Both the position numbers and the translations under genes were made by a program. The notes under the pieces are model-generated. The model saw only the letters and a list, made by a program, of their open reading frames with translations, was not told the origin of the DNA and searched no databases. A DNA stretch of 64,000 bases from Breviolum minutum Mf 1.05b.01 (lineage: Eukaryota > Sar > Dinophyceae > Suessiales > Symbiodiniaceae), in assembly GCA_000507305.1 (NCBI GenBank), contig DF239938.1, forward strand, positions 82,681 to 146,680, written 5' to 3'. Each line of letters starts with the position of its first letter. Position 1 is the first letter of the stretch. Positions 47,643 through 57,799 of the stretch are shown here, piece after piece.

Positions 47643-48159
47643 GTCAGCTTTGGACATGCAGCTTGTTGAACTAAGATCCAGATCTCCCAAAAATCTTGTC
47701 ATGCATTTGCGATCCTCTGTGGTACAACTGCTAGGGACATGCCCACAGAAGTGCTGTCCCAAACTTCGGGAAAAACAACATGGTCCAGCAAATTGCATTC
47801 CCATCACGACCATCTGAGAAACTGGGTTTCTTCAGGATTGTACAGGTAGATATTGGCGAAGGGGGCCTATCACATGTCCAACTTTATGTTTCATCCAAAT
47901 CACAACCATATTCGGCCATATCACAAATCTTCATGACCGATGCCAGCAACACTGCGAGTAGGGTCAACTTGGTAGAATCCATGTCCTGCTCTTTATGATG
48001 TTCCACGCTGCAAAAAGCATTTGCCGCTTGTATCAAAGACGGCTGCGCATTTCATGGACGGTAAGGCAGGACACTCCAAATCACGTATATTTTCCACCGT
48101 TTGAAAAGGGTCTCATCCGCCATGACTGTTCTAAGTTTTATAATCCTTTCTATCTCTCT

Positions 48160-48530
48160 AGCAAAGGGCCATCCCGGCAATCCCAACAAAATTGATATCT
48201 TCAAACGCCATCTCAAACGACAAACTTCGCCAGCTGAAGTCCTGGACATGTCCATCTTTACTGACATCAATGCATTGAAACCATGCCGTGGCCAAATCAC
48301 CATATCTCTTCATCAATGCTGTCTTGAAGGTTCCTCGCTTGCCAACAGCCAATCAGCTTGCCGTGAAACGTGTGATCCAACGTGACAACATGTGACAACA
48401 TGACACGACCTTACTACAATTCCACCAAGGATCTAATGTACTTGCCAACTTCACTATCAACCTCCATCAAAGACACCTCATCATCGACTCGAGTGTTGTC
48501 GCGATGAAACGACCATGGTCCATGGTGCAA
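48160..48530 (-). CDS. EF-hand protein fragment (two exons)
   Basis: The upstream exon (about 48425-48530) reads DNTRVDDEVSLMEVDSEVGK and YIRSLVE before a GT donor (TT|GTAGTAAG). The second (about 48160-48340) reads KTALMKRYGDLATAWFQCID, then the calcium-loop-like DVSKDGHVQ, then SLSFEMAFEDINFVGIAG. The spacing ryGdL.tAW....D...DG.v......F......F.GI is that of the EF-hand repeats abundant in dinoflagellate proteins. The loop has D, S, D, G and V in the expected places but no clear Glu at position 12, so calcium binding is uncertain. Neighbouring exons were not found. The gene lies upstream of ALG6 in the same orientation. Confidence 0.5.
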
Positions 48531-48549
48531 TCATCAAACTGCATTGATA

Positions 48550-50139
48550 TATTGGGTATGTATATACTTCCTAGAACATATATGTTACTATATTTTCCCC
48601 TGAACCAGCAAATTCTTGTTCATTTCTCACCAACTGCTCCTAGCAGGTTTATGGAAAAGCAATGGCAACCAGAGAATTCAACACACAGGTGGATTTGATC
48701 CTGCTTCACCAACCAACCTCCAAGTATCGTGATTTGTGGTCAGCTACTTTGCGGGAAGGTTCTCCAATTCACTGCTTGAAACGTGGTTTATCTCAAACGG
48801 TGCGAAACCATTTCCCGACTGGTGGGCCTAGGGTTTTCAGGGTTTTCGTCTCAAAAAGCCCAAATAAAATTTGTCACCACTTCCCCCCACAAAAAGGTCA
48901 CAGAAAACACCACAAACTGGGCCGTTACCAAAAAAGAATAACAATAGAAGTAGGGAGCCAAAAATACCTCCAAAATATACGGGTCAAAAATAACCTCCAG
49001 TAACCGTAACCCATTTAAATTTGCGGCAAAAAAAAAATAGGGGGGCCCAGACCACACCCCATTGATAACCACCAGCTCGGGGCAGCGACCATACCACGCT
49101 GTTTCACATCGAGCTCTGACCAAAGCCTGGTCAACTTGGTGGGTGAAAAAAGAAGTCCTCCATTTGGATGTTTGGGGTTATTTAAAGAGTCTTCTGGATT
49201 TTTGATTGGGATAATATGTTCACGACTGTCACAACTTGTGGGGAAAAATATAGTGAAATCATCATATTTTGCAGCAAAAGTGTTGTTTCTTTTGTAAATT
49301 GCAAAAAATAATATGCTACCTAAAGAAACCTCACTCAAAACACCTTGTTTCAGTTTCCCCTTAGTTTTTTGGGATATTTCCACGTTTTTCACTTGTTGGA
49401 TCCTTGCTTCTTTCAATTTTTTTCACATCCTGTGGCTTCGCACTTTTTCAAGTTGCCATGAAAGCCAACAGCCTCAATGTCAGCTTTCGGAAAAGATCAG
49501 CGCCCCATCCCGTGGACCCAAATCTTCACAAAAATCCTTTGCAAAAAAAAATATAAATCTTGGTCAGAAGAAATGGAAGGATGGCTGGATGGATGGATTG
49601 ATTGATTGATGGGTTGATCCAATCGTTCAGTCATTCATTCCTCAGTTCGTTCATTTGTTTTGTTCAATTCGTTCATTCGTTCAATTCGTTCAATTCTTTC
49701 GTTCCATTCCTTGTCATTCCATTCCATTCCATTTGATTCCATTGCATTCCATTTCATTTCATTTCATTCACCTTTCAAAGTGTTATCTTATTTGTCTTTT
49801 TGGTGGTTTTTCGTGTGTTTGCTGCTGCCCATATTGGAGGCCATATTGGAGGCCATCCAACCACCAATCCGTGCCACGGTCTGAATGCCCCGAGCCCGAC
49901 AGGCGTAGCAAAATTCGTGAAAGCCCAGGCGGCCGGAATTCTCCTGAGAGTGAAAAAGAAGGCTTCCGAAATTCATTTACAAAACGGGAGAGACTACCAT
50001 CAACACCAGTTGTTTAGGGGGATTCTTGGGGATTATACTATCCAGTCATGTGGGGATCATTTCATAAATCATTAGAAGGATCCCGATTAAACAAGCAGTA
50101 TGTGTATCAATATATCAATCCTGAATATGATATGAATAT
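48550..50139. other. Spacer with simple repeats
   Basis: No gene is supported. From 49573 to about 49775 there are GGAT/TTGA and then TTCGTTCAA/CATTCCATT pentamer-type repeats. 49836-49859 is a direct repeat of ATATTGGAGGCC. Confidence 0.5.
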
Positions 50140-50153
50140 TATATATATATATA

Positions 50154-50860
50154 TGAATGGACTGCATTTCTAGTGCTCCAATGGTAGCAGCGGGCAATCA
50201 GCATCTTCTTTTTACCATCTTGCCCATCCAAGTAAAAGCTCATTGGCCAAAGAAAAGCACCAGCTGGACAAAGACCGGAGTGGCCAGCAGCTTTAAGAAG
50301 TAGGCCATGAGATGGAGCTTGTAGCGGATGCAAATTACCATCCAGGGTGGCTTGCCCAGGGAGGTGGGTGGGCCTTTTCAGCTGCACCATTCCGTGATTC
50401 ACATCAGGAAGCATGTGAATGGACTGCATTTCTAGTGAATGGTAGCAGCGGGCAATCAGCATCTTCTTTTTACCATCTTGCCCATCCAAGTAAAAGCTCA
50501 TTGGCCAAAGAAAAGCACCAGCTGGACAAAGACCGGAGTGGCCAGCAGCTTTAAGAAGTAGGCCATGAGATGGAGCTTGTAGCGGATGCAAATTACCATC
50601 CAGGGTGGCTTGCCCAGGGAGGTGGGTGGGCCTTTTCAGCTGCACCATTCCGTGATTCACATCAGGAAGCATGTGAATGGACTGCATTTCTAGTGAATGG
50701 TAGCAGCGGGCAATCAGCATCTTCTTTTTACCATCTTGCCCATCCAAGTAAAAGCTCATTGGCCAAAGAAAAGCACCAGCTGGACAAAGACCGGAGTGGC
50801 CAGCAGCTTTAAGAAGTAGGCCATGAGATGGAGCTTGTAGCGGATGCAGAGTACCATCCA
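50154..50860. repeat. Expanded terminal repeat A-B-A-B-A of element 2 (258-bp period)
   Basis: A units begin at 50154, 50416 and 50674, and B units lie at 50373-50414 and 50631-50672. The second and third copies are identical. The first has four extra bases near 50176 (CTCC) and lacks two bases at its start. The period of 258 bp is 86 codons, so a stop-free frame crosses the whole array on the minus strand. Confidence 0.9.
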
Positions 50861-50935
50861 ATTATGGCGAAGACGGTCCAGGTGATAAAGACCAGTGTGA
50901 CTGATGGCCACATTTGTCATTCCCGAAGGCCCTGG

Positions 50936-53900
50936 TTATGCCGACTGTGCTGCCAAGCAAGGGAAGATGGAGGCGCAGGCAAAAATAGATCTCCTTGTGC
51001 GATCATCCAGCTTGGAGAGGACATTGAGCGATGCAACCTCTTGGATGTACGATTCCAAAGTGGTCTGGCTCCTCAATCGCAACATCCACATCAAATCATT
51101 GATTGGCTTTCCAAGCCTGTAGTGATGCACTGCAGAGCCTGCTCGAAGCCCTCCCGGTGTGAGAGGTGGCTGGGTGATGAGCCCCAACGTAGCTAGCAGT
51201 AGGTCCCAACGCTTCCTGTACTGATAGGGTGTGCTTCCAAACAGTGGTTGCGCCATAGGCTGTCTTCTGAAAATTTGTGAAAGCAAAAGGCTCGCCTTGC
51301 TGTCAGTCACCCGCATATGCTGAACTTTTGCTGCCTGCCTATTGAGGCTCTTGAATTGTCGGAGCCGTAGAAAGACATGCGATCCAGTAGCTTCGAGGAG
51401 GTCTTCTGGTAGTAAAAGGTCTTCACGGGTGCATCTCAGAACTTCACCCAGCCTTCCAGCACCATAGAAACTAAGGAGGGTGGCTCCAACAAACGAAAAC
51501 CATCCCCAATGCCAGGCCAGCGAACTGAGATGTCTTGACGAGCGAACCGGTGGGGTGACAGCAACTGAGAAGCTGCTGCAGATAGGGGCTGCACCAAGAC
51601 TGCTGACGGCCTTAAGTTCAATCAGCCGAACTATCTTCTGCCTGAGTAGTGGTTCAAGCAGATCCTGCCCGGGCCCATGATCATAATCGACTGTAAGGAC
51701 CCACGGAGCTCCAAAAGAGATCATCTGCCTTGCCACACCTCTTCTTCCACTATAAAAAGATCGATGCCGCCTGGTTCAAGGAATTCGCCAGGAGCACCGG
51801 AAAAGAAAAACTGACTTCTTGAGAACGACTCCAAAATTGCAATGGCCTCCTCACATAGCAGACTGCGAGACCTCCAGCCGCCAGAACACTGAGAACCTTC
51901 GGCTGCAGGAGGCACAGGACGGTCCTTCACCATATCAACTTGATCCTTAGGACCCAACACACCACTACAACAGTCGCGCCGGGGCTGTACACCGGAGTGC
52001 TGAGGGCTGCCACGGCTGTTGAAGTAGTTCGAATCACGGGTCGCTCTTGAACTTCTAATGTCAACATCATCTGGCCCCCCGATCTCGTTAAAGGGGACCT
52101 CATGCTTCACCAGCTCTCTGCAGTGAATCCTCATCCAAGCGTCAAAGGAATCAGTCTTCCCTTGAGGCAGGTCAGCAACCCAGGAACCCCTGCTCCATGT
52201 CAGGCGGAGCTGGGTCTTTGTTGCGAGTCGGCAAATCTGACCGATTGTGCTTGGTGTTGTAGTACATGTAGTGCATCTGGATGTCGGAAGAGATTGAGTA
52301 CGGCATGCTCTGTCTGAGGATATTGTTGATGGCTTTGCTGCTTGCCCTGCCCTTCACGAGCGATCCCAGGCTGACTTGTGAATCCAGCCCTGCTAGAACA
52401 CGCAGGGAACAGAACCTCTCAGCAATGCGCTTTTCCTCAGCCACCAATGCCTTCATTTCCAGTATGTTGATGTGCTCCGAGCGGGTAACATGCTTGACCC
52501 AAGTGGTGGAGTAAGGAAAGGCTCTCGACATCACATCCCACAATGGGTTGCAGGAAAAACTATCATCAGGTGTCTCATTCTCGGCCTCAAGGATGCCATG
52601 TGCCCTTTCCCATGCCGCCATAAGTTGCAGCAATTTCGACCACACTCCTTTCTTCAAGCAGAACCTTGAAACTTCACGTGTGATAGCAGGGGAAACGTCA
52701 GCACGAACAGCTGCCATAGCATCCAGCGAAGCGTCCGTTGCTACCATGAAGTCGGCGGGTTTCGCTCTGAGGTTGACCACTGCTAAAGGACCCAACAGAA
52801 TGAAGCTGATGAGCTCGCTCTTGATCTCGGGAGAAAGACGAACCACGGCCTTCTGGTCAGGGATGCCGAAGGGCCCGAAGACAACCTCCATGGCACTAAA
52901 AAGCCTCCGCTCCACACCAAGGAGCGAGACCCACGTACCAGCCAAGGCTTCAAGTAAGCCTATGGTCGCCAGCCCAAGACTACAGACACGTAGCGTGATG
53001 ATTGCGGTGGGCCACATTCTAAGAGATGAAGCCCTCAAAGTTCCTTTCAATCCATCCAGCTCGATTCCCCAGAACCTGGAGAAGGGTTCATTCACAAAGC
53101 CTTTCTTAGGGTTGTGGGGCAGGTTGAACTTCTCATAGGCCATCCTGGCGTTGGCAGTGCGCTTCTTACCTTCAGTTGATTCAAGATCACCCTGCATAAA
53201 TTGAGCTCGCACCACATGCTCTAAGATCACGAGGTCATCCACTATGACGCCTGCCTGGAGCAGGCCTCTGGGCACAGCTCCTCGAAGGGTGATGATCTCC
53301 TCCGTCGTGAAGACCTTGAACTTCAAACATATCGAAGCATGACTGCACTGTGCATACTCAACGGCACAAATGTCTCCCATTGCAAGCGTTGAGAGACCCA
53401 CTTAGAAGGGGCCGTTACCACCAGCAGCAGGAGCATGTCCAAAAACTTCGATGTAGTCGTTGAGGGATAGGCTGCCTTTAAGGATGTTGCGAGAAGTTCT
53501 TTCTTGATTGACCTGGAACTGATAAAAATAGTCTTTGAGGTCCTCTCCGCTTGAGAGGAGCACTGCATCATCATCCAGATAGAGGAGAGCGACTGAAGAA
53601 GCAGCCGCCATTGCCCTGCTCCATACACTCTGCCCCAAATCCAGCAAGTTTGATGCCCTACTGTCTAACACCAATCTGTCTCGGTCAGCATCTTTGTTTA
53701 CGGCAAACATGCCGTTTTCAAATCCAAAGTGGAATGAGTCCTTCGCCACCGGCTGTAGCATCCCAGCAATGGCCAGTTTCTTGAAAAGTCTCAACCTCTC
53801 ATCTGCAGAAGAACGAATCTGAACATTTGGCACCGGCTCCATCACTTCATCAGGCCTCCTGCCTTGAGAGAGGGGATAGAGATAACGGGCTGTTGTTCTT

Positions 53901-54616
53901 CTGTCAAAATGGGGAAGCGGATCAAAGCGAGGACGATCAGGCACTGTGATTCGGTCAGCAACCAACGACTTCGCCTTGGCATTGTCTCGCCTTGTGGACC
54001 TTCCAACCAGAGAGCCACAACGAAACCACTCGTCCTCAAAGAAGTCAGGGCGGGAGACATTGCCACCACCATAGCCAAAAACATGCCCCATAGAAGCCGC
54101 TCGGCAAAGACAATCCAGCATTGCTTCATGATCTTGATTCTTAGCAGCCGATCTGCCCATGTCTGCCGCCTCTATGAATTCAGGGGTGTTGCAATGCATC
54201 GCGAGCTCCAACAACATTCTGACGGCTGACCATTGCCTTGAAGTGAGCTTGGTGCCAAGAGCCAGGTCCTTACGAGCTGCACTAGGCCTCCCAAGAACAA
54301 ACCAATCCAGCAGCGCCACCTGCAGGCAAACCAATCTTTTACGATGTGAGTCAGCAACAGCAGATAGAGCACCACTGCAAAACACCTCCGGGTAGGGCAA
54401 CGGCATGGGCCATGTAGAGCTCGACTTGGATGTAGGAACGACACTGCGCCCATGGGATCTTAAGATGGAGCGCAAAAAACCTTGAAAGCCGCATTAGATT
54501 TTCAACAGCCATCTCGGCAACGAATTCAAAAAAGCAGGGATTCGCACAGTGGAAGGGCCGGAACAAGGATGGTTCATAGGATCCTGCAGTCCTGAAGCCA
54601 CCTTCGATTTCGTCAT
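50936..54616 (-). pseudogene. Element 2 ORF3: RT-RNase H-MTase-like-recombinase, degenerate
   Basis: It begins at the ATG at 54616, which overlaps the gag-like ORF stop as ATGA. The frame is interrupted by TAA at 54494-54496 and TAA at 53402-53404 (just before LSTLAMGD of the RT). RT motifs are EDLKDYFYQFQV and VIVDDLVIL (DD at 53233-53238), followed by the thumb region NPKKGFVNEPFSRFWGIELDG that element 1 lacks. RNase H motifs are ATDAS, HINILEMKAL, LDSQVSLG and RSDLPTR. A frameshift lies near 52180, and a second within the SAM motif (GIDLF, then YSGRRGVARQ) near 51750. After APICSSFSVAVTPPVRSS the sequence jumps at about 51540 straight into the recombinase (LAWHWGWFSF, AGRLGEVL, LTPGGLRAGSA, LESYIQE), so the second half of the methyltransferase and the first half of the recombinase are deleted. 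Confidence 0.85.
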
Positions 54617-56343
54617 GCATCCTGCTGGTTCTGTGAACTGGCAGCTTTTGCCTTGGCTTTGGCTCGCAGGCGCTTCTTCTTCTCGCTTTCTGTCTCTTCC
54701 TCGGGATCTTTCACCTTGTTGACCGGGTTCACCATCCTGGAGATGTTCTTCCTTCGCTGAAGGTAATCGTCCTGGTCCTTCAGGTAGGCGAGGGAGATTT
54801 CTGCCCAACGTGGGTCTAAAAGTTTGCTGAACGGCTGCTCGCCGTCGGCCACACTCGGTGGAGTGTGGGCCGACAGCGCTGAGTAGGGCGGCAACCCTTC
54901 TAAGGATAGGTCTGATGCCAAACCCCAACTCCCACGGTCGACCAAAGCTTGGTCCAGTTGTAGGAGTAATAGTCCACATTGAGCTCTCGCTCGTTTGATG
55001 TCTCCGGCAATGAGGGAGTCCAAGACCCCGGCTGCGGACCAACTGGAGTGAGCTGCTGCCTTGTAGTTTCCGATCTTGGATCGAAATTCGACCCAAGATC
55101 GGGCGTTGAGCCCCTGTGGTTGAAGACCCGGACCAAGTGTCTGGCTGTTGAGGTCCTCGTACATCAAACGCTCTATGACAGCTGATATCTCCTCCGGATG
55201 CTCTTGATACACCGTTCTCAGCATCCTCCGAGCCGCTGCTGACTTCTTGCCTGCCCCAATCGAGAACTGGTCCGAACCCGATGCAGAGGCACTGTCCAAA
55301 GCCATGTCCAGCCTTGAAGTCGAAGTCCTCTTCTTCTTGTCGATGGTCAACACCTCCATAATGGCAGTCAGCTTCTGAAGAGCATGGTGAACAGGGTCTC
55401 CTGGCTGCGATGCCAATCCAGCATCGTCTGCGGCCGCTTCTGCTTCTCCTCCCTCTTTTTCTTCTGACAACGGATCGGGCTTCACTTTGGTGTTCAAGTC
55501 CTTCAGGTTCGCCGCCTTGGAGTTCGAGCCAATCAGTCTCTGCATCTCTTGAAGGTTTGCTTCTGAAACTCCTGCTTGAAGAGCTGCTGCAACGACTCCT
55601 TGATCCAACATGGGGAACTTTGGACCAGGCTTCATCTTCGGATTTCCTTTGGGCATCACCGTCACTTCCGGGTCTTTCCTCATAGCGGACTTCTTGGGAG
55701 GCCGCACCATAGGAACATCTGCTGCCACCATTGTCTCTCTTGCCAGCAGCTGTTGCATCCCCTGACTCACGAAGTCCATAGTTCCTTCCAGCTTCTGAAC
55801 CCTCGCCAAAAGCGACCGAGGAGATCCAAACTCTTCGATGAGCTCCTCTTCGTCTGCCGGGGCTCCGTCCAAAGGGGCCTCTTCTGCTGCTGAAAAGAAG
55901 GCATAGTGCTCGTGGGCTACATCCACCAGCGGAAGCAGTGGGTCCTCCTCGTCGTCGTCGAAGTAATGGTCGCACTTGAAATCTGCAATGAAGGTATGGA
56001 CTGACTTCTCGAACTCGCGATTCAAAAATCCAACCCACAACTTCAGTTTCTCCTCCGGCTCGGCCTCGACCCGGTTCGACATCCGGCATGCCTGCACCTC
56101 CAACAAGGAAGTCTTTGTAAGACATGAAGCGGGAATGGCCCGCTTCGATATAGTTCTGTGCCATGCAGCCGCAGCGAGGATCTTCCCGTCAAATTCAGCG
56201 ATGTAGAGAATCTGGATTGATGGCGGAACTCCTTCAAACGGATCCACCAAAAACAAATGCACTGGGAATTCAAAGTTGATCTCACCCTCAGCCACAATGA
56301 AGGGTGAAGGCAGGGGGTCATCCACCACCTGCCTGAAATTCAT
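54613..56343 (-). CDS. Element 2 ORF2: gag-like protein (576 aa)
   Basis: Intact from the ATG at 56343 to TGA at 54613. Blocks shared with the first 600 residues of element 1 ORF2 include VVAAALQAGVSEANLQEMQRL, an acidic segment, GAGKKSAAARR, SWSAAGVLDSLI, DRGSWGLASDLSLEGLPPYS and LLDPRWAEISLAYLKDQDDY. It ends in a basic tail (EKKKRLRAKAKAKA). There is no CCHC knuckle. The last block is Lys/Arg-rich, which would suit nucleic-acid binding (inference). Both its start and its stop overlap neighbouring frames as ATGA. Confidence 0.8.
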   Translation of the reverse strand: MNFRQVVDDPLPSPFIVAEGEINFEFPVHLFLVDPFEGVPPSIQILYIAEFDGKILAAAAWHRTISKRAIPASCLTKTSLLEVQACRMSNRVEAEPEEKLKLWVGFLNREFEKSVHTFIADFKCDHYFDDDEEDPLLPLVDVAHEHYAFFSAAEEAPLDGAPADEEELIEEFGSPRSLLARVQKLEGTMDFVSQGMQQLLARETMVAADVPMVRPPKKSAMRKDPEVTVMPKGNPKMKPGPKFPMLDQGVVAAALQAGVSEANLQEMQRLIGSNSKAANLKDLNTKVKPDPLSEEKEGGEAEAAADDAGLASQPGDPVHHALQKLTAIMEVLTIDKKKRTSTSRLDMALDSASASGSDQFSIGAGKKSAAARRMLRTVYQEHPEEISAVIERLMYEDLNSQTLGPGLQPQGLNARSWVEFRSKIGNYKAAAHSSWSAAGVLDSLIAGDIKRARAQCGLLLLQLDQALVDRGSWGLASDLSLEGLPPYSALSAHTPPSVADGEQPFSKLLDPRWAEISLAYLKDQDDYLQRRKNISRMVNPVNKVKDPEEETESEKKKRLRAKAKAKAASSQNQQDA

Positions 56344-57047
56344 GGCTCAATGACGTCCGGCCACTGCAATCCTGCAATGGCTATTGCTCTACGGCCTTCA
56401 CGCTCCGAAGGGAGGCCAACAAAGATTGCGTCACCACAGGTGCTGCCACGTTTCACCAGCACCTTTGCCGATGACCACGATCTCACCACCTTCACTGGCG
56501 AATAGATCTGGCCCTCGTAGTCCCTCACCACAATCCAAAGGCGGCTGGCCAATGGATTCTTTTCTCGGCCGCTGTTGCCTCGGTTGAGGCCAGCGACTGC
56601 TCTTGCAATGAACCCACCAATCTGGTCAGCGATGTCCTCGCGCTCCTTCCAAGTCAAAGGGCACCGAGCCGAGCCAGTCTCCGATGATGGAGTAGGTGAT
56701 GCCGTAGGAGCCCTCGATGAAGTAGGAGCTGGCGTAGGTGAAGCTGCTGAGTAGGCCCCAGAAGCACCAGCAAATCCAGCCCTCGAATCACCCTCAGACA
56801 CAAAAGAGTAGGATCCAACTGATTCCAAGTCAGATTCCCTTATAGTAGGCTGAAGACCACCAGTCCTCAGCTCAGTGATGGCTCTCCGGGGCCTCACCAC
56901 CTCTGCTCTAAGATCCTCCACCTCCTCTCGCAGGTCGGCCACTTCAAGTTGAAGAGCTCGAAGGTCTGAGGTCACGCAAGGAACTTGAAGGTAGGACGAG
57001 GGGGCAGCTGACCCCCTTGTTGGCAGCCACGTTGCGAGGCCACCCAA
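56340..57047 (-). CDS. Element 2 ORF1: coiled-coil structural protein (235 aa)
   Basis: A coiled coil (LRALQLEVADLREEVEDLRA) is followed by a Ser/Pro/Thr-rich linker and the same domain as in element 1: GNSGR, LWIVVRDYEGQIYSPVKVV and AIFVGLPSEREGRRA. It overlaps ORF0 upstream by 76 nt and ORF2 downstream by 4 nt (ATGA). Confidence 0.75.
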   Translation of the reverse strand: MGGLATWLPTRGSAAPSSYLQVPCVTSDLRALQLEVADLREEVEDLRAEVVRPRRAITELRTGGLQPTIRESDLESVGSYSFVSEGDSRAGFAGASGAYSAASPTPAPTSSRAPTASPTPSSETGSARCPLTWKEREDIADQIGGFIARAVAGLNRGNSGREKNPLASRLWIVVRDYEGQIYSPVKVVRSWSSAKVLVKRGSTCGDAIFVGLPSEREGRRAIAIAGLQWPDVIEP

Positions 57048-57331
57048 TTAACAAAAGCCCAGCGCAAGGTCACTGCAAACTCCACAAGGATGTAGATGCA
57101 AATCCCCACAGTGACCCCAATTGCAAAGCTAGGGTAATCAAGCCGCCAACTGCCACCACTAAGAGCCTCGCAGACTTCAGCAGCAGGTGGATACCAAGGA
57201 TGGCTGTCGGCCCAAGAAAGCAACCGGTAGACCAGGGCTAAGCTACCACCAGTTGTGACACCTGTTGTCAACTGGTGCATCCACTTGAACCTTTTCAGCT
57301 GCACCATTCCGTGATTCACATCAGGAAGCAT
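56972..57331 (-). CDS. Element 2 ORF0: small membrane protein (119 aa)
   Basis: Its first ATG (57329-57331) is the very end of the element, and its first residues (MLPDVNHGMVQLKR) are encoded by terminal repeat B. A second ATG in the same repeat may be the true start. A single strong hydrophobic segment, FAIGVTVGICIYILVEFAVT, is followed by RWAFVNW and a GGQLPPRPTFKF end like that of element 1. It might be membrane-anchored; function is unknown. Confidence 0.6.
   Translation of the reverse strand: MLPDVNHGMVQLKRFKWMHQLTTGVTTGGSLALVYRLLSWADSHPWYPPAAEVCEALSGGSWRLDYPSFAIGVTVGICIYILVEFAVTLRWAFVNWVASQRGCQQGGQLPPRPTFKFLA
57290..57331. repeat. Right terminal repeat B2 of element 2
   Basis: 42 bp (CCTTTTCAGCTGCACCATTC to GGAAGCAT) identical to 50373-50414 and 50631-50672. 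Confidence 0.95.
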
Positions 57332-57799
57332 ATATACATAATATGATATATAGATGTATATTATAGATACACAGAGAACCTACAATTGTGCTATGTTTTT
57401 ATGTTGTTTTGTTTGGGGTGTGATTGATCCAAATGTTCAGGGAAAAATGCCAAACCGTAGCTGCTGTTGAATTAGGAGGATATCAAACTGGCAATTGACA
57501 ATTGGCATCACGTTTCCAGGTACCCTGGGTTCTTACTCCGTGGCTGACACTAGTCACTAGCAAAAAATGGTCTCTGGGTTGTGGGGAGAGTTCACAGGGG
57601 TGCCAGCTCTTTCCATGCTTCTTGGAAATTTGTTCTGTTCATTAGGACATTGCCCAGCTGGGAATGAAATCACAGAAACATGAGTAATTTCAACTGCATG
57701 TCAACTGAATCTGTGACCCCGACCGAGTCAACTGCTCGCCATCCCTTCAGGACACTCCTCAAGCCAACCATGGACCAAGGAATGAAAAAAAACACCAAT
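57332..57799. other. Spacer without supported gene
   Basis: AT-rich flank of element 2, then unremarkable sequence. A weak minus-strand frame reads across 57700-57760 but carries no family signal. Confidence 0.4.

Larger units (their letters stand above)
50154..57331 (-). mobile_element. Tyrosine-recombinase retrotransposon, element 2 (decayed)
   Basis: A 7.2-kb relative of element 1 with the same order: ORF0, ORF1, gag-like ORF2, RT-RNase H-MTase-recombinase ORF3, then a split terminal repeat. Its ends are unlike those of element 1 in sequence but equivalent in plan: B2 at 57290-57331 begins ATGCTT on the coding strand, and A units start at 50154, 50416 and 50674. It too lies in AT-rich sequence (ATTATATATATATATGA on the left, TATATACATAATATG on the right). 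ORF0 to ORF2 are intact, and ORF3 is broken in five places. Confidence 0.85.

Noticed and set aside
46862..47674. 270-codon plus-strand frame
   Set aside because: Antisense to several ALG6 exons and introns on the minus strand, which carry diagnostic motifs; the plus frame has none.
50139..50861. 240-codon minus-strand frame with three near-identical 86-residue repeats
   Set aside because: It exists because the terminal-repeat period is a multiple of three, and it runs from the last A unit out past the element end into the AT tract. No family signal.
54494..56164. 556-codon minus-strand frame overlapping element 2 ORF2
   Set aside because: Only its last 40 codons (after 54616) correspond to ORF3; the rest is an out-of-frame shadow of the gag-like gene.
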